Assembly: GCF_945957355.1 (NCBI RefSeq)
Contig: NZ_CAMFKM010000005.1
Location: 248,001 to 312,000, forward strand
Length of the DNA stretch: 64,000 bases
Source: an uncultured Reyranella sp.
Lineage (GTDB): Bacteria; Pseudomonadota; Alphaproteobacteria; Reyranellales; Reyranellaceae
Reading direction: 5' to 3'
The position numbers and the translations under genes are program-made. The notes beneath the pieces were generated by a model. It had not been told where the DNA came from. It was given only the letters and a program-made list of their open reading frames with translations, and did no database searches. Each line of letters begins with the position of its first letter. Position 1 is the stretch's first letter. Below are positions 1-7,628 of this stretch, in pieces.

Positions 1-65
1 GAGGGCAATGCGCCGATCGCGGATCCGGTCAACGCAGCCAAGGTGGAGATATAGGCGGGATCCAT
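1..65 (-). CDS. N-terminal fragment of a small hydrophobic, probably membrane-anchored protein
   Basis: An ATG at 65 on the minus strand opens a frame that runs off the window edge. The 21 visible codons begin MDPAYISTLAALTGSAIGAL, a hydrophobic N-terminus that looks like a first membrane segment. Similar starts occur in short uncharacterised membrane proteins of alphaproteobacteria (from memory). An AGGACG stretch just upstream may serve as ribosome binding site. A half-copy of the cluster's promoter box lies 61 bp upstream, so the gene may belong to the same regulon. Function cannot be given from this fragment. Confidence 0.5.
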   Translation of the reverse strand, partial: MDPAYISTLAALTGSAIGALP

Positions 66-126
66 CCGTGCGTCCTACCAGGGAGGCACTCGGCAGTCGC
101 TTGGTCGAAGGCATCGACGACCCTGT

Positions 127-142
127 CCGAAAGTATCGGACG
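127..142. promoter_or_regulatory. Degenerate half-site of the cluster's 35-bp promoter box (site S9)
   Basis: The sequence CCGAAAGTATCGGACG closely matches the left half of the full site at 19171-19205. It lies 61 bp upstream of the gene starting at 65 on the minus strand, within the spacing seen for the other sites. The second half is not conserved. Confidence 0.35.
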
Positions 143-152
143 TTGCGGTCTC

Positions 153-1751
153 TCAACGGACCGCCTCGCGCTTCTGGCGGACCGTCTCGAAGCGGTCATC
201 GCGCAGGCGCGTCAGCCCGTACGGGTTCTCGTCCCTTAGAGCCGGCGGCAACAGTACGGCCGGAACGTTCTGATAGGACACGGGCCGCAGGAAGCGGTCG
301 ATCGCGGAACTGCCCACCGATGTGAAGCGGCTGTCGCTTGTTGCCGGAAACGGGCCGCCGTGATTGGTGGCTGAGGTGAACTCGACCGCGGCATTGGAGA
401 AGCCGTTCGCGATGATGCGGCCAGCCTTGCGTTCCAGGACCGGCATCAGCGCCTTCGCCAAAGCGGCATCCTCAGCATCCATTTGAAGCGTCATCGTGAG
501 TTGGCCGGGCAGGCGCTCCGCGATCCGGACCATGTCACTGAACTGGCTGCATCGGACCAACAAGGCGGCTGGGCCGAACATCTCCTCCGCCAGCGTGAGG
601 TCGGCCAGCAGGGCGTCGGCATTGATCTCGAACAGGAGCGCCTGGCCGTCATTCTTCCCGGTGGGCGGCCCACCGGAGGCAATGACCGGGGCGGCCGCGC
701 GTTGTCGCTCGGTGCGCCGCCCATAGGCGTCGTGAATGCCGGGACTGAGCATGGTGGCTGCCGGCTTGGCCGACACCGCGTCCTGTAGTGCGGAGCGCAT
801 GGCCCCGAAGCCGTTTCCCTCGAGGGCGATGAGCACGCCGGGCTTGAGGCACATCTGGCCGACACCCGCAGCCACCTGTTCGGCGAAGCGGACTGCAAGC
901 GCTTCGCCCCGGGTCGCTACCACGTGCGGCAACACAAAGTTGGGATTGACGCTCGTCATCTCGGAGAAGACGGGGATCGGTTCGGGGCGCTGCTGTCCCC
1001 GGCGGACCAGCGCCATGCCGCCGGCCTGCGAGCCGGTGAAGGCCACCGCCTTGATGGCGGGATTATCGACGAGCGCTTCGGCAGCCGCGTTACCGGCTCC
1101 GACGATGAGGGAGAACACGCCTTCGTGCATGCCGAAGTCGGCGACGGCTTTCTGGAGGGCGCGCCCCACAAGTTCGGACGTGCCGAGATGCGAGAAATGC
1201 GCCTTCACGATTACCGGACAGCCGGCCGCAAGGGCCGACGCGGTATCGCCGCCTGCCACCGAGTAGAGCAGGGGAAAATTGCTTGCACCGAAAACCGCAA
1301 CCGGTCCCAACGCAACTTTATGTAGTCGCATGTCCGGGCTTGGCACGGCTTTCCTCGAGTCGGCGGAGACGATCGTCGCGCGGCGCCACAGGCCTGAGCG
1401 CACGACCGAGGCGAAATGGCGAACCTGCGCGGCGGTTCGTGCCTGTTCGCCCTGGATCCGTGCCCTGGGAAGCCCGGTCTCCGCCATGGTCCTTTCGACC
1501 AACTCGTCGCCCAGTTCCAGGAGATTGGCGGCGATCGCCTCGAGAAACGTTGCCCTGAGTTCCGGATCGGTTCGACTGTAGGAGTCGTATGCGGTGTCGG
1601 CCAGGCGGCAGGCTCGATTTACGTCGGCTGCGGTGGCACCGCCAAAGGAAGGCTCGATAGGCGCGCCGAGCGCGGGATCGAAGGCGTTGAGCGAGGGGGC
1701 GGCGCCATGAAGCGCCGACTGTCCGATCAACATGGTTCCCTGAACGGGCAT
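153..1751 (-). CDS. Aldehyde dehydrogenase, alpha-ketoglutaric semialdehyde (2,5-dioxovalerate) type
   Basis: The 532-aa product is an NAD(P)-dependent aldehyde dehydrogenase. The catalytic Cys lies near residue 301 in GQMCLKPG and the general-base Glu near 264 in SEMTSVNPNF. The EM(S/T)S-NP pattern is typical of the KGSADH branch, which oxidises 2-oxoglutarate semialdehyde at the end of sugar-acid or hydroxyproline catabolism. No dehydratase of those pathways is nearby, so the real substrate may differ. The start at 1751 is preferred because GTGGAG lies at ribosome-binding distance; the open frame continues upstream to 2084 but would cross the shared promoter. It is divergent from the crotonase at 1936, with a 35-bp box between them. 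Confidence 0.85.
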   Translation of the reverse strand: MPVQGTMLIGQSALHGAAPSLNAFDPALGAPIEPSFGGATAADVNRACRLADTAYDSYSRTDPELRATFLEAIAANLLELGDELVERTMAETGLPRARIQGEQARTAAQVRHFASVVRSGLWRRATIVSADSRKAVPSPDMRLHKVALGPVAVFGASNFPLLYSVAGGDTASALAAGCPVIVKAHFSHLGTSELVGRALQKAVADFGMHEGVFSLIVGAGNAAAEALVDNPAIKAVAFTGSQAGGMALVRRGQQRPEPIPVFSEMTSVNPNFVLPHVVATRGEALAVRFAEQVAAGVGQMCLKPGVLIALEGNGFGAMRSALQDAVSAKPAATMLSPGIHDAYGRRTERQRAAAPVIASGGPPTGKNDGQALLFEINADALLADLTLAEEMFGPAALLVRCSQFSDMVRIAERLPGQLTMTLQMDAEDAALAKALMPVLERKAGRIIANGFSNAAVEFTSATNHGGPFPATSDSRFTSVGSSAIDRFLRPVSYQNVPAVLLPPALRDENPYGLTRLRDDRFETVRQKREAVR

Positions 1752-1842
1752 GGTGCAGCTCCACGATAGGAATGTGAGGGGCGGTCTCCGGCTCGGAGGT
1801 CGCTTGCCGAGTCGAAAGTGAAGGGGTGGGGAGTGCGCCGGT

Positions 1843-1877
1843 ATTGCACCTAGGTGTCGTCGATACCTTCGTGCCAT
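1843..1877. promoter_or_regulatory. Full 35-bp inverted-repeat box (site S1), divergent promoter region
   Basis: Half-sites ATTGCACCTAGGT and ACCTTCGTGCCAT are separated by the 9-bp core GTCGTCGAT. The layout is identical to four other sites in the cluster. It lies 58 bp before the start at 1936 and 91 bp before the start at 1751 on the other strand, so it could serve both genes. Binding of a shared regulator is inferred. Confidence 0.75.
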
Positions 1878-1935
1878 CGAATCTCCTGCCATCGATCGGC
1901 ACGTCATTGCTCGCAACAGCCAGTGAGGAGGCAGC

Positions 1936-2748
1936 ATGGCGCAGCTCAGGATCGAACGAGACAACCCGGCCCTCTGGATCGCGACATTCGAAAATCCGCC
2001 GATAAACCTCATCGACCCCGACACGATCGTCGAGCTGCAAGCGCTGCTGGCGGAGCTGGAGACCGATGCCGTTGTGAAGGTCATCGTCTTTCGCAGCGCC
2101 GATCACGACTTCTTCCTCGCTCATTGGGATGTCCTGGCCGACAAGAGGCGGACGGCGGAGATGCCACCGGGGCCGTCAGGCCTCCATCCGTGGCTGGATG
2201 TCCTCGTCCGAATCTCCCGCGCACCCGTCGTCTCGATCGCCGAGATCCGGGGGCGCGCGCGGGGAGCGGGCAGCGAGTTCGCGTTGGCCTGCGACATGCG
2301 CTTCGCCAGCCTCGAGCGCGCGATCCTCGGCCAGTTCGAGGTCGGCGTCGGCGCCGTGCCCGGCGGCAATCCTATGGTACGGCTCGCCGGCCTGATGGGA
2401 CGCGGGCGCGCGATGGAGGTCGTGCTGGGCGCGGACGACTTTTCGGGCGCCGTCGCGGAGCGCTATGGATACGTCAATCGTGCCCTGCCCGATGCTGAGC
2501 TGTCTGCGTTCGTAGATGGCCTCGCCCAACGCCTGGCCGGCTTCGAGAAGCATGGGATCGTCCACGCCAAGTCGCTGCTCGACCTAGCATCGCTACCGCC
2601 AGATGCAGCCTTTCCGCCGGCCCTGGCGGCCTTCTTCCAGTCGGTCGCCCGTCCCGGCGCGCAGGCGCGCATGGCAAGGTTGCTGGCCCAAGGTCTTCAG
2701 CGGCGAACCGCCATCGAGCTCTCCCTCGGGAAAGCAGTGGCCGAGTGA
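1936..2748 (+). CDS. Enoyl-CoA hydratase/isomerase (crotonase) family protein
   Basis: The 270-aa protein has the crotonase fold. An early segment reads NPPINLIDPDTI, and the oxyanion-hole region lies around RGRARGAGSEFALACDMRF. The motif DFFLAHWDVL replaces the usual AFIAGAD stretch, so the acyl-CoA specificity may be unusual. A GTGAGGAGG ribosome binding site precedes the ATG. A close paralogue at 18254-19105 shares the FF(L/M)AH(W/Y)D stretch and overall length, so the cluster carries a duplicated gene. It is transcribed away from the aldehyde dehydrogenase under the box at 1843-1877. The substrate is unknown. Confidence 0.8.
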   Translation: MAQLRIERDNPALWIATFENPPINLIDPDTIVELQALLAELETDAVVKVIVFRSADHDFFLAHWDVLADKRRTAEMPPGPSGLHPWLDVLVRISRAPVVSIAEIRGRARGAGSEFALACDMRFASLERAILGQFEVGVGAVPGGNPMVRLAGLMGRGRAMEVVLGADDFSGAVAERYGYVNRALPDAELSAFVDGLAQRLAGFEKHGIVHAKSLLDLASLPPDAAFPPALAAFFQSVARPGAQARMARLLAQGLQRRTAIELSLGKAVAE

Positions 2749-2790
2749 CAGGGGGCGACCGGTCGCCTGGGGCCAGATCCGTTTCGCGGC

Positions 2791-3387
2791 TCAACGTGCT
2801 CTGGCCGGGCCGGAAGCCAGGGTGTCGTTCGGCGTACCGCAACGACGCAGTACGGCGATGGCCGCGCCGCCGATGCCCGCCTGGAGGTCGGCGGTGATCT
2901 CGAACGCCGGCGTCGTGCGGGAGGAGGGAGAGGCCTCCATCGTGTGCAGCCTCATCGTGAAGTGCCTCCCGTTCTGCAACGAGGTCACAAGCGACGCCGA
3001 CAGGACCGGCACAGCCCCGTCGGCGGCGTTCGCCACCACCACGAAATCATCGGCGAACAGAAGCCGAGCGGCGTATCGCCTTCCGTCGATGTCGATAACG
3101 ACATCGGGGGCCAACTCGACGGGACTCGACTGCGCCGACCGGAAAGGACCGGGTTCCGGAGGATAGAGTCTTAGCTGCAAGCCGCTCTTCCGTTCAGTCG
3201 GCTCGCACGACAACACCATGACGTCGACGTCGAGGTCGGTGATCGCGGGTTCGATGAAAGCATAGGTCGGCGAATCGACGTCGCGTTCGAGTTGCCAGCC
3301 CCGACCCAGTTCATCAGCGCTGGCGTGGCCTGCGGAGAGGCAAGACAGGGCGGCCAACAGCGCGACGACGGGGAAGACCGGGCGCAT
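2791..3387 (-). CDS. Exported protein of unknown function
   Basis: The 198-aa product starts with a clear Sec signal peptide (about residues 1-24, ending ASA-DE). The mature part is a mixed alpha/beta sequence with no family I recognise. It is the last gene of a three-gene minus-strand unit with the 76-aa ORF and ohr, only 3 bp after its neighbour. Co-transcription with ohr suggests a role in the periplasm under the same conditions, but this is inference. Confidence 0.65.
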   Translation of the reverse strand: MRPVFPVVALLAALSCLSAGHASADELGRGWQLERDVDSPTYAFIEPAITDLDVDVMVLSCEPTERKSGLQLRLYPPEPGPFRSAQSSPVELAPDVVIDIDGRRYAARLLFADDFVVVANAADGAVPVLSASLVTSLQNGRHFTMRLHTMEASPSSRTTPAFEITADLQAGIGGAAIAVLRRCGTPNDTLASGPARAR

Positions 3388-3390
3388 GGA

Positions 3391-3621
3391 TCAGCGCAAG
3401 CCGGTCGGCTTGTCTGGCGTGGGCTGCAGGAACGAAACCGCGTCGCTTCCGGGGAAACTGTCGGACAGGGCGGAGTCGAGCTTGCGATCCATCGTCTCGG
3501 CGGGCGTTTCGCCAGTGGCAGCGGGCTTGTCGCGGCTGGTATGATCGCGCCGCTGCTTCGGCGCGCGCAGCCTCCTCTCTCGGTCGCGAATCTCGGTCCG
3601 GAGTCTTTCAGCCTCGGTCAT
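3391..3621 (-). CDS. Small charged protein of unknown function
   Basis: The 76-aa hydrophilic product is Arg/Glu-rich at the N-terminus (MTEAERLRTEIRDRERRLR, likely a short coiled coil). The second half contains DRKLDSALSDSFPGSD. The LDSALSDSFPxSDP-type tail recurs in short uncharacterised proteobacterial proteins (from memory). There is no signal peptide and no catalytic motif. It lies between ohr and the exported 198-aa protein in one minus-strand unit. Confidence 0.6.
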   Translation of the reverse strand: MTEAERLRTEIRDRERRLRAPKQRRDHTSRDKPAATGETPAETMDRKLDSALSDSFPGSDAVSFLQPTPDKPTGLR

Positions 3622-3653
3622 CGATGGCCTCCTGAATGGTCGATGCTGTCGAG

Positions 3654-4073
3654 CTAGACGATCGTCGTAGCGATGCCGATTTTGCCCTTCAATGCCTTCG
3701 AGTACGGGCAGACCTCGTGGGCGCCATCCACCAACTCCTGCGCAAGCTTGCGATCGATGTCCGGCAGGCTGACGTTGAGGCGCGCGCCTAGCGAGTAGCC
3801 GTCGCTCCCCAGGTTGAGGTCGATCTCGGCGTCGATCGCGAGATGCTCGATCCGCACCTTCTTCTCGCGGGCCACCAGCATGACGGCGCCCTCAAAACAG
3901 GCAGACCAGCCGGCGGCCATAAGCTGCTCGGGGTTGGTTCCGGTGCCTGGACCATCCGGCACTGAGAGCCTGATGTCGAGGCGACCGTCGCTGCTGCGCG
4001 CCTCGCCCTTGTCGCGGCCGCCGACGGTGTGGACCTTCGCTGTGTAGACGGTCTTCGTGGTGGACTGGGTCAT
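3654..4073 (-). CDS. ohr: Organic hydroperoxide resistance protein (Ohr, OsmC superfamily)
   Basis: The 139-aa protein is a thiol-dependent cytoplasmic peroxidase that reduces organic hydroperoxides. Both family cysteines are present: SACFEGAV in the middle and the C-terminal VCPYSKALKG. Length is normal for Ohr. Ohr is usually paired with the MarR-type repressor OhrR. None is present here. Instead a half-copy of the cluster's promoter box lies 79 bp upstream, which suggests the gene has been drawn into this regulon. It heads a three-gene minus-strand operon ending at 2791. Confidence 0.92.
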   Translation of the reverse strand: MTQSTTKTVYTAKVHTVGGRDKGEARSSDGRLDIRLSVPDGPGTGTNPEQLMAAGWSACFEGAVMLVAREKKVRIEHLAIDAEIDLNLGSDGYSLGARLNVSLPDIDRKLAQELVDGAHEVCPYSKALKGKIGIATTIV

Positions 4074-4152
4074 CGGATGCTCCTTGAAGGCTGGTGATCG
4101 AGCCGGTCACGCCCTGCCCTTTGAAGACTGGGGCATCGCCGGAGCGTGATCC

Positions 4153-4167
4153 ATTATGCGAAGGTAT
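4153..4167. promoter_or_regulatory. Half-site of the cluster's promoter box upstream of ohr (site S6)
   Basis: ATTATGCGAAGGTAT matches one arm of the full sites. A weak partner (CTCCTTAC) follows at roughly the expected distance, but it is poorly conserved. The site is 79 bp before the ohr start on the minus strand. Confidence 0.5.
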
Positions 4168-4229
4168 GGACCGGCTCCTTACTTGGTGTGAGAGGAGTAA
4201 GAGGCGAAGCGCGGCCTCCTGGTCGGCCC

Positions 4230-5102
4230 TCAACGTCGGTGGTGCGCCAGCGTGCGCCCGAGGAAACCGAGCATCAGTGCGCCGATTTCCGCCGCATGCG
4301 TCTCCAGGGCAAAGTGGCCGGCATCGACGAAGCGGATCTCGGCGTCGGGCACGTCGGTGCGAAAGGCGAGCGCCCCCGCCGGTATGAAGTGTGCGTCGTT
4401 GCGGCCCCACACCGCCAGCAGAGGCGGCCGATGCTCGCGGAAGTAGGCCTGGAAGGCCGGATAGAGTGCCACGTTGCTGCGATAGTCGAGGATCAGGTCG
4501 AGCTGGATCTCCGACCGGCCGGGACGGGCCATGTAGGCGATATCGAGCGTGTAACCGTCGGGAGATACGCCCGTCCGGTCGGAACCGTCGAAGTACTGCC
4601 AGTTCCGGATCATGTCCGGGCTCAGGGACAAGCGGCAGGCTTCGCGATGCGCAGCGGTCGGCTCGCGCCAGTATGCCTGCCAGAGGCCCCACGAGTTGCC
4701 GAACCCTTCGAGATAGGCGTTGCCGTTCTGGCTGATGAGGGCCGTCACGCGTTCGGGGTGTCTTGACGCGACCCGCAGGCCGACCGGTGCGCCGTAGTCG
4801 AAGATGTACAGGGCGTAGCGATCGAGCTCCAGCGCCTCCAGGAAGCGATCGATCACGCCGGCCAGATTGTCGAACGTGTAGTCGAACTGGCCGCGCGGAG
4901 GCGCCGAAGTGTTGCCGAAGCCGGGCAGGTCGGGCGCGATGACGCGATAGTCGCGCGCCAGAATGGGGATCAGATCGCGAAACGTGTGGCTCGCGGTCGG
5001 GAACCCGTGAAGCAGGACGACGACCGGCCCATCGAGAGGGCCGGCTTCCCGATAGAAGATCTCGACGTCGCCGATCTGCCGGGTGCGATACGCGGTGCTC
5101 AT
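4230..5102 (-). CDS. Alpha/beta hydrolase with aspartate nucleophile (epoxide hydrolase/haloalkane dehalogenase-like)
   Basis: The 290-aa alpha/beta-hydrolase has the HGFPTASHTF oxyanion segment near residue 31. The nucleophile elbow reads IFDYGAPVG, with Asp rather than Ser, which points to the epoxide hydrolase/dehalogenase branch. A C-terminal DAGHFALETHA supplies the catalytic His. It is the last gene of the minus-strand unit P460 - HiPIP - cysteine hydrolase - hydrolase, 48 bp after the cysteine hydrolase. Substrate unknown. A Tat-exported relative is encoded at 20746. Confidence 0.85.
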   Translation of the reverse strand: MSTAYRTRQIGDVEIFYREAGPLDGPVVVLLHGFPTASHTFRDLIPILARDYRVIAPDLPGFGNTSAPPRGQFDYTFDNLAGVIDRFLEALELDRYALYIFDYGAPVGLRVASRHPERVTALISQNGNAYLEGFGNSWGLWQAYWREPTAAHREACRLSLSPDMIRNWQYFDGSDRTGVSPDGYTLDIAYMARPGRSEIQLDLILDYRSNVALYPAFQAYFREHRPPLLAVWGRNDAHFIPAGALAFRTDVPDAEIRFVDAGHFALETHAAEIGALMLGFLGRTLAHHRR

Positions 5103-5150
5103 GGATCGAACCTCATGACGGCCACTGCCTTTGGGGAGGTAGGGCGTCCG

Positions 5151-5786
5151 CTAGGCGCGACTGAAAGCGGCGACGAGCTCGTCGGTCGTCAGGATCGCGT
5201 GGGCGAAGCTCGGGCCGTTGATCTCATGGGCCGCGTGCATGGCTTCCTGGCTGTAGGCCGCGGTTGCATCGCGCACCAGGGTGACGTGGTAGCCGAGCTC
5301 GGTGCCGAAGCGGCCGGTGCATTCGACGCAGGTATTGGCGATCATGCCGATCACTACAATGCGCTCTATGGCGAACTGCTTCAGCATGTAGTCGAGGTCC
5401 GTGTTGGCGAAGCCGCTCGAATTCCAATGCTCCTTGATCAGGATGTCGCCGGGCTGGATCTGGAAATCGTCGTGGAATGTTCCGCCCCAGGTGCCCTTGG
5501 CAAAGCCTTGGCGCTTGGCCGTGCGAAGCTGCGTGTGTGTGGGATGCCGAAACCCTTCGTAGTCGCCAAGCTGCCAACGGCGATGCGGCACGAAGAAGAT
5601 CCTGATGCCGGCCTTCCGGGCAGCAGCAACGACCGCACGCAGATGATCGAGCAGCCGGACTTCCTCGGCCACCTTCTGGGCCATGGGCCAGTACTTGCCA
5701 CCCTCCGACAGGAAATCGTTGTAGGGATCCACCAGCAGCACTGCGGTCGATGCCGGCGGATAGGTGTTCGCGGTCTCCTGGGTCAT
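5151..5786 (-). CDS. Cysteine hydrolase (isochorismatase family)
   Basis: The 211-aa product has the isochorismatase-like layout: LLVDPYNDF with the first catalytic Asp, a central Lys (ILIKEHWNSSGF) and the Cys nucleophile in GMIANTCVECTGR. Members hydrolyse amides, ureas or vinyl ethers; the substrate cannot be told here. The ATG at 5786 overlaps the stop of the HiPIP gene as ATGA. That favours this start over the in-frame ATG at 5816 and implies translational coupling. Confidence 0.85.
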   Translation of the reverse strand: MTQETANTYPPASTAVLLVDPYNDFLSEGGKYWPMAQKVAEEVRLLDHLRAVVAAARKAGIRIFFVPHRRWQLGDYEGFRHPTHTQLRTAKRQGFAKGTWGGTFHDDFQIQPGDILIKEHWNSSGFANTDLDYMLKQFAIERIVVIGMIANTCVECTGRFGTELGYHVTLVRDATAAYSQEAMHAAHEINGPSFAHAILTTDELVAAFSRA

Positions 5787-6046
5787 GATCCGGCTTTCTT
5801 CGTGAAAAGTTGGCACCAGCCATCAGGGCTGATCTCGCCCTGTACGAACCTGCAGCTCTGCGGCGGCTGGAAGTGAAGGCAGCTCACGCAATGCTGACCG
5901 CCCTTGGCCGTGCCCTGGTACCGCGCATCGGCCTGGCTGAGTTTCTGGAACGCGAGGCCGGGGCGGTCGACACCCGCAACCACAATCGACAGGCCGATCG
6001 ATGCGTTGCCGAGAAGGGTACGCCGTGAGAGTCGGTGCTTTGTCAT
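5783..6046 (-). CDS. High-potential iron-sulfur protein (HiPIP), Tat-exported
   Basis: The 87-aa product is a periplasmic one-electron carrier with a 4Fe-4S cluster. The N-terminus carries a Tat-type signal (SRRTLLGNASIG followed by a hydrophobic stretch). The mature part has four cysteines spaced C-x2-C-x8-C-x12-C with a downstream Trp next to the last (PDGWCQLF), as in short HiPIPs. It lies 10 bp after the cytochrome P460 gene and overlaps the cysteine hydrolase by 4 bp. Cytochrome and HiPIP side by side suggest a small periplasmic electron-transfer pair. Confidence 0.85.
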   Translation of the reverse strand: MTKHRLSRRTLLGNASIGLSIVVAGVDRPGLAFQKLSQADARYQGTAKGGQHCVSCLHFQPPQSCRFVQGEISPDGWCQLFTKKAGS

Positions 6047-6056
6047 GGCCGAACCT

Positions 6057-6602
6057 TCAGCGCCGGCCGTATGCGGTGAACACCGAGTCTTTGGCCTCCA
6101 CGAGCTTGTGGCAGGCAGCGCCGCAATCAGAGCCACGCCCGTCGGGTTGGAAGGAGCCCGAGGTCGCGTCGTAGTTGAACTGGGCGTAACCCCAGCCCGC
6201 CGTCGCGGCGAAGCGCCGGCTGTCCTTCACCATGAAGTCGATGAATTGGAGTGGTCCCGCGACCTGCGCCGGAGTGGGCGAGTCCGGGTTCTGGACCGAC
6301 TTCCACATGATCTTCGCCATCCGGGCACCATCGGGAAAGGCGCGGCCATTGGCCGGCGCACCCGCCCGGTAGGCGTCGATCATGGCGCGGTCGCCAACGA
6401 CGACCTTGAGCAGGTCATCGACTTGGCTGACCGAGATGACCTGCCAGTCCTCGTATCCCCTGAACTCGTCGAACCGCAGACCATCCGGAACCTGCAGGCT
6501 GTATTTCTGTGCCCCTGTGTCCTGTGCGATGGGGCTGCGGCCTTCAAAGACGAGCAGCCCGACCGCGGTGATCGACAAGGTCAGCGCCAGCAACTTCTTC
6601 AT
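6057..6602 (-). CDS. Cytochrome P460 family haem protein, periplasmic
   Basis: The 181-aa product has an N-terminal signal/anchor segment (residues about 1-20) and a P460-type domain with WQVISVSQVDD and GWGYAQFNYD. The haem attachment site near the C-terminus reads DCGAACHKL. The cysteines are separated by three residues, giving CX3CH instead of the usual CX2CH. I checked this on the nucleotide sequence. Classical P460 enzymes oxidise hydroxylamine or bind NO and carry a Lys-haem crosslink, but this branch is not characterised. It is first in a four-gene minus-strand operon, and a half-box lies 59 bp upstream. Confidence 0.8.
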   Translation of the reverse strand: MKKLLALTLSITAVGLLVFEGRSPIAQDTGAQKYSLQVPDGLRFDEFRGYEDWQVISVSQVDDLLKVVVGDRAMIDAYRAGAPANGRAFPDGARMAKIMWKSVQNPDSPTPAQVAGPLQFIDFMVKDSRRFAATAGWGYAQFNYDATSGSFQPDGRGSDCGAACHKLVEAKDSVFTAYGRR

Positions 6603-6661
6603 GGCCCGCTCCCGTTGTGGTGTTGGTGGGCAAAAGATGTGGCGGCGACGAGTGGCGGGCT

Positions 6662-6676
6662 ATTGCACGAAGGTAT
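6662..6676. promoter_or_regulatory. Half-site of the cluster's promoter box upstream of the P460 operon (site S7)
   Basis: ATTGCACGAAGGTAT reproduces one complete arm of the 35-bp box, including the outer ATTG and the ACGAAGGT core. The second arm is absent. It lies 59 bp before the cytochrome P460 start and about 170 bp before the divergent regulator at 6849. Confidence 0.55.
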
Positions 6677-6848
6677 TGCAGCGGAGGGGGCCGCTCGATT
6701 TAACAACTTTTGACGACGATTGATTCGCTGTTCGGCCTCGGGAGACGCAGGCTGCGCAGACACCGTGCAAGAGCCACGGTCCCGGCCCGTCGTGGTTACC
6801 GGGGTTCGGGATGGCCGGGAGACGGTGCTGCGCAACCCAGGAGTACCC

Positions 6849-7628
6849 ATGATGCGACTCTCGTCCTATCCGGCGTCCAGTGCGGGCCGCCCCTCGGCCA
6901 TGGCGGGCAATATCCGTTCCGTCGCGCCGTGCATCGTCTTCATTGTCGCAAAGGACACCTCCGCCCGCCGGGGCATGGCCGCCGCGCTCGACGACATGGG
7001 TTGGCAGGTTCGGGAGATTGCCTCTGCCGAAGCCCTGCTTTTGGAGCCGGAATGCAGCGTCCCAAGTTGCCTCGTGCTCTACGAGCTGGCCATGCCGCGG
7101 CATCTCGCGGACGAGCGCGCGGAAACGCCGGTCATCTGCGTCACCGGTCACGCGGACGTCCTGGGCACGGTTCAAGCCATGCGGGCCGGCGCCGTCGACG
7201 TCCTGGCCAAGCCCCTCCGCCAGGACGCGCTGATCGCGTCGGTCGAGTTGGCCCTGGAACGGAGCAAGGACCTGCTGGTGCGGCGCAGGGAGGAAAAGAC
7301 CTTGCAAGGCTGCTACGCCCTGCTCAGCCAACGGGAACGTCAGGTCATGTCGCTGGTCGTATCCGGCCTCTTGAACAAGCAGATTGGCGGCGAACTGGGG
7401 ATCAGTGAAATCACGGTTAAGGCGCATCGTGGCAAAGTGATGCGCAAGATGAACGTCCGAACCCTTGTGGCTCTCGTGGACTGCGCCCGCAGGCTTAAGC
7501 TAGAGCCGTACACGGGCCAGGGCCGCGTGAAACAGGTTCAGCCGGCGTCGCCCACCTCGAGTTCCTCGATCAGCGCCTTGGCCTGGCGCAGGTCGAACGT
7601 TTCGAATCCTTCGATGAACCGGCCGTAG
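6849..7628 (+). CDS. FixJ/NarL-type regulator with degenerate receiver domain
   Basis: The 259-aa protein has an N-terminal receiver-like domain (residues about 26-140) and a C-terminal LuxR helix-turn-helix (LSQRERQVMSLVVSG through SEITVKAHRGKVMRKM). The phosphoacceptor Asp is replaced by Tyr near residue 78 (CLVLYELAMP) and the acidic pocket is altered (VFIVAKD), while the conserved Lys remains (LAKPL). It is therefore unlikely to be switched by ordinary phosphorylation. AGGAG at 6839 supports the start at 6849 or 6852. The last 91 bp overlap the 3' end of the convergent STAND regulator. It is one of two candidate regulators of the surrounding regulon. Confidence 0.82.
   Translation: MMRLSSYPASSAGRPSAMAGNIRSVAPCIVFIVAKDTSARRGMAAALDDMGWQVREIASAEALLLEPECSVPSCLVLYELAMPRHLADERAETPVICVTGHADVLGTVQAMRAGAVDVLAKPLRQDALIASVELALERSKDLLVRRREEKTLQGCYALLSQRERQVMSLVVSGLLNKQIGGELGISEITVKAHRGKVMRKMNVRTLVALVDCARRLKLEPYTGQGRVKQVQPASPTSSSSISALAWRRSNVSNPSMNRP

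Noticed and set aside
8..325. Plus-strand 105-codon frame at the left edge
   Set aside because: Arg/Ser/Pro-rich translation, overlaps the minus-strand gene start at 65 and the dehydrogenase end, no ribosome binding site.
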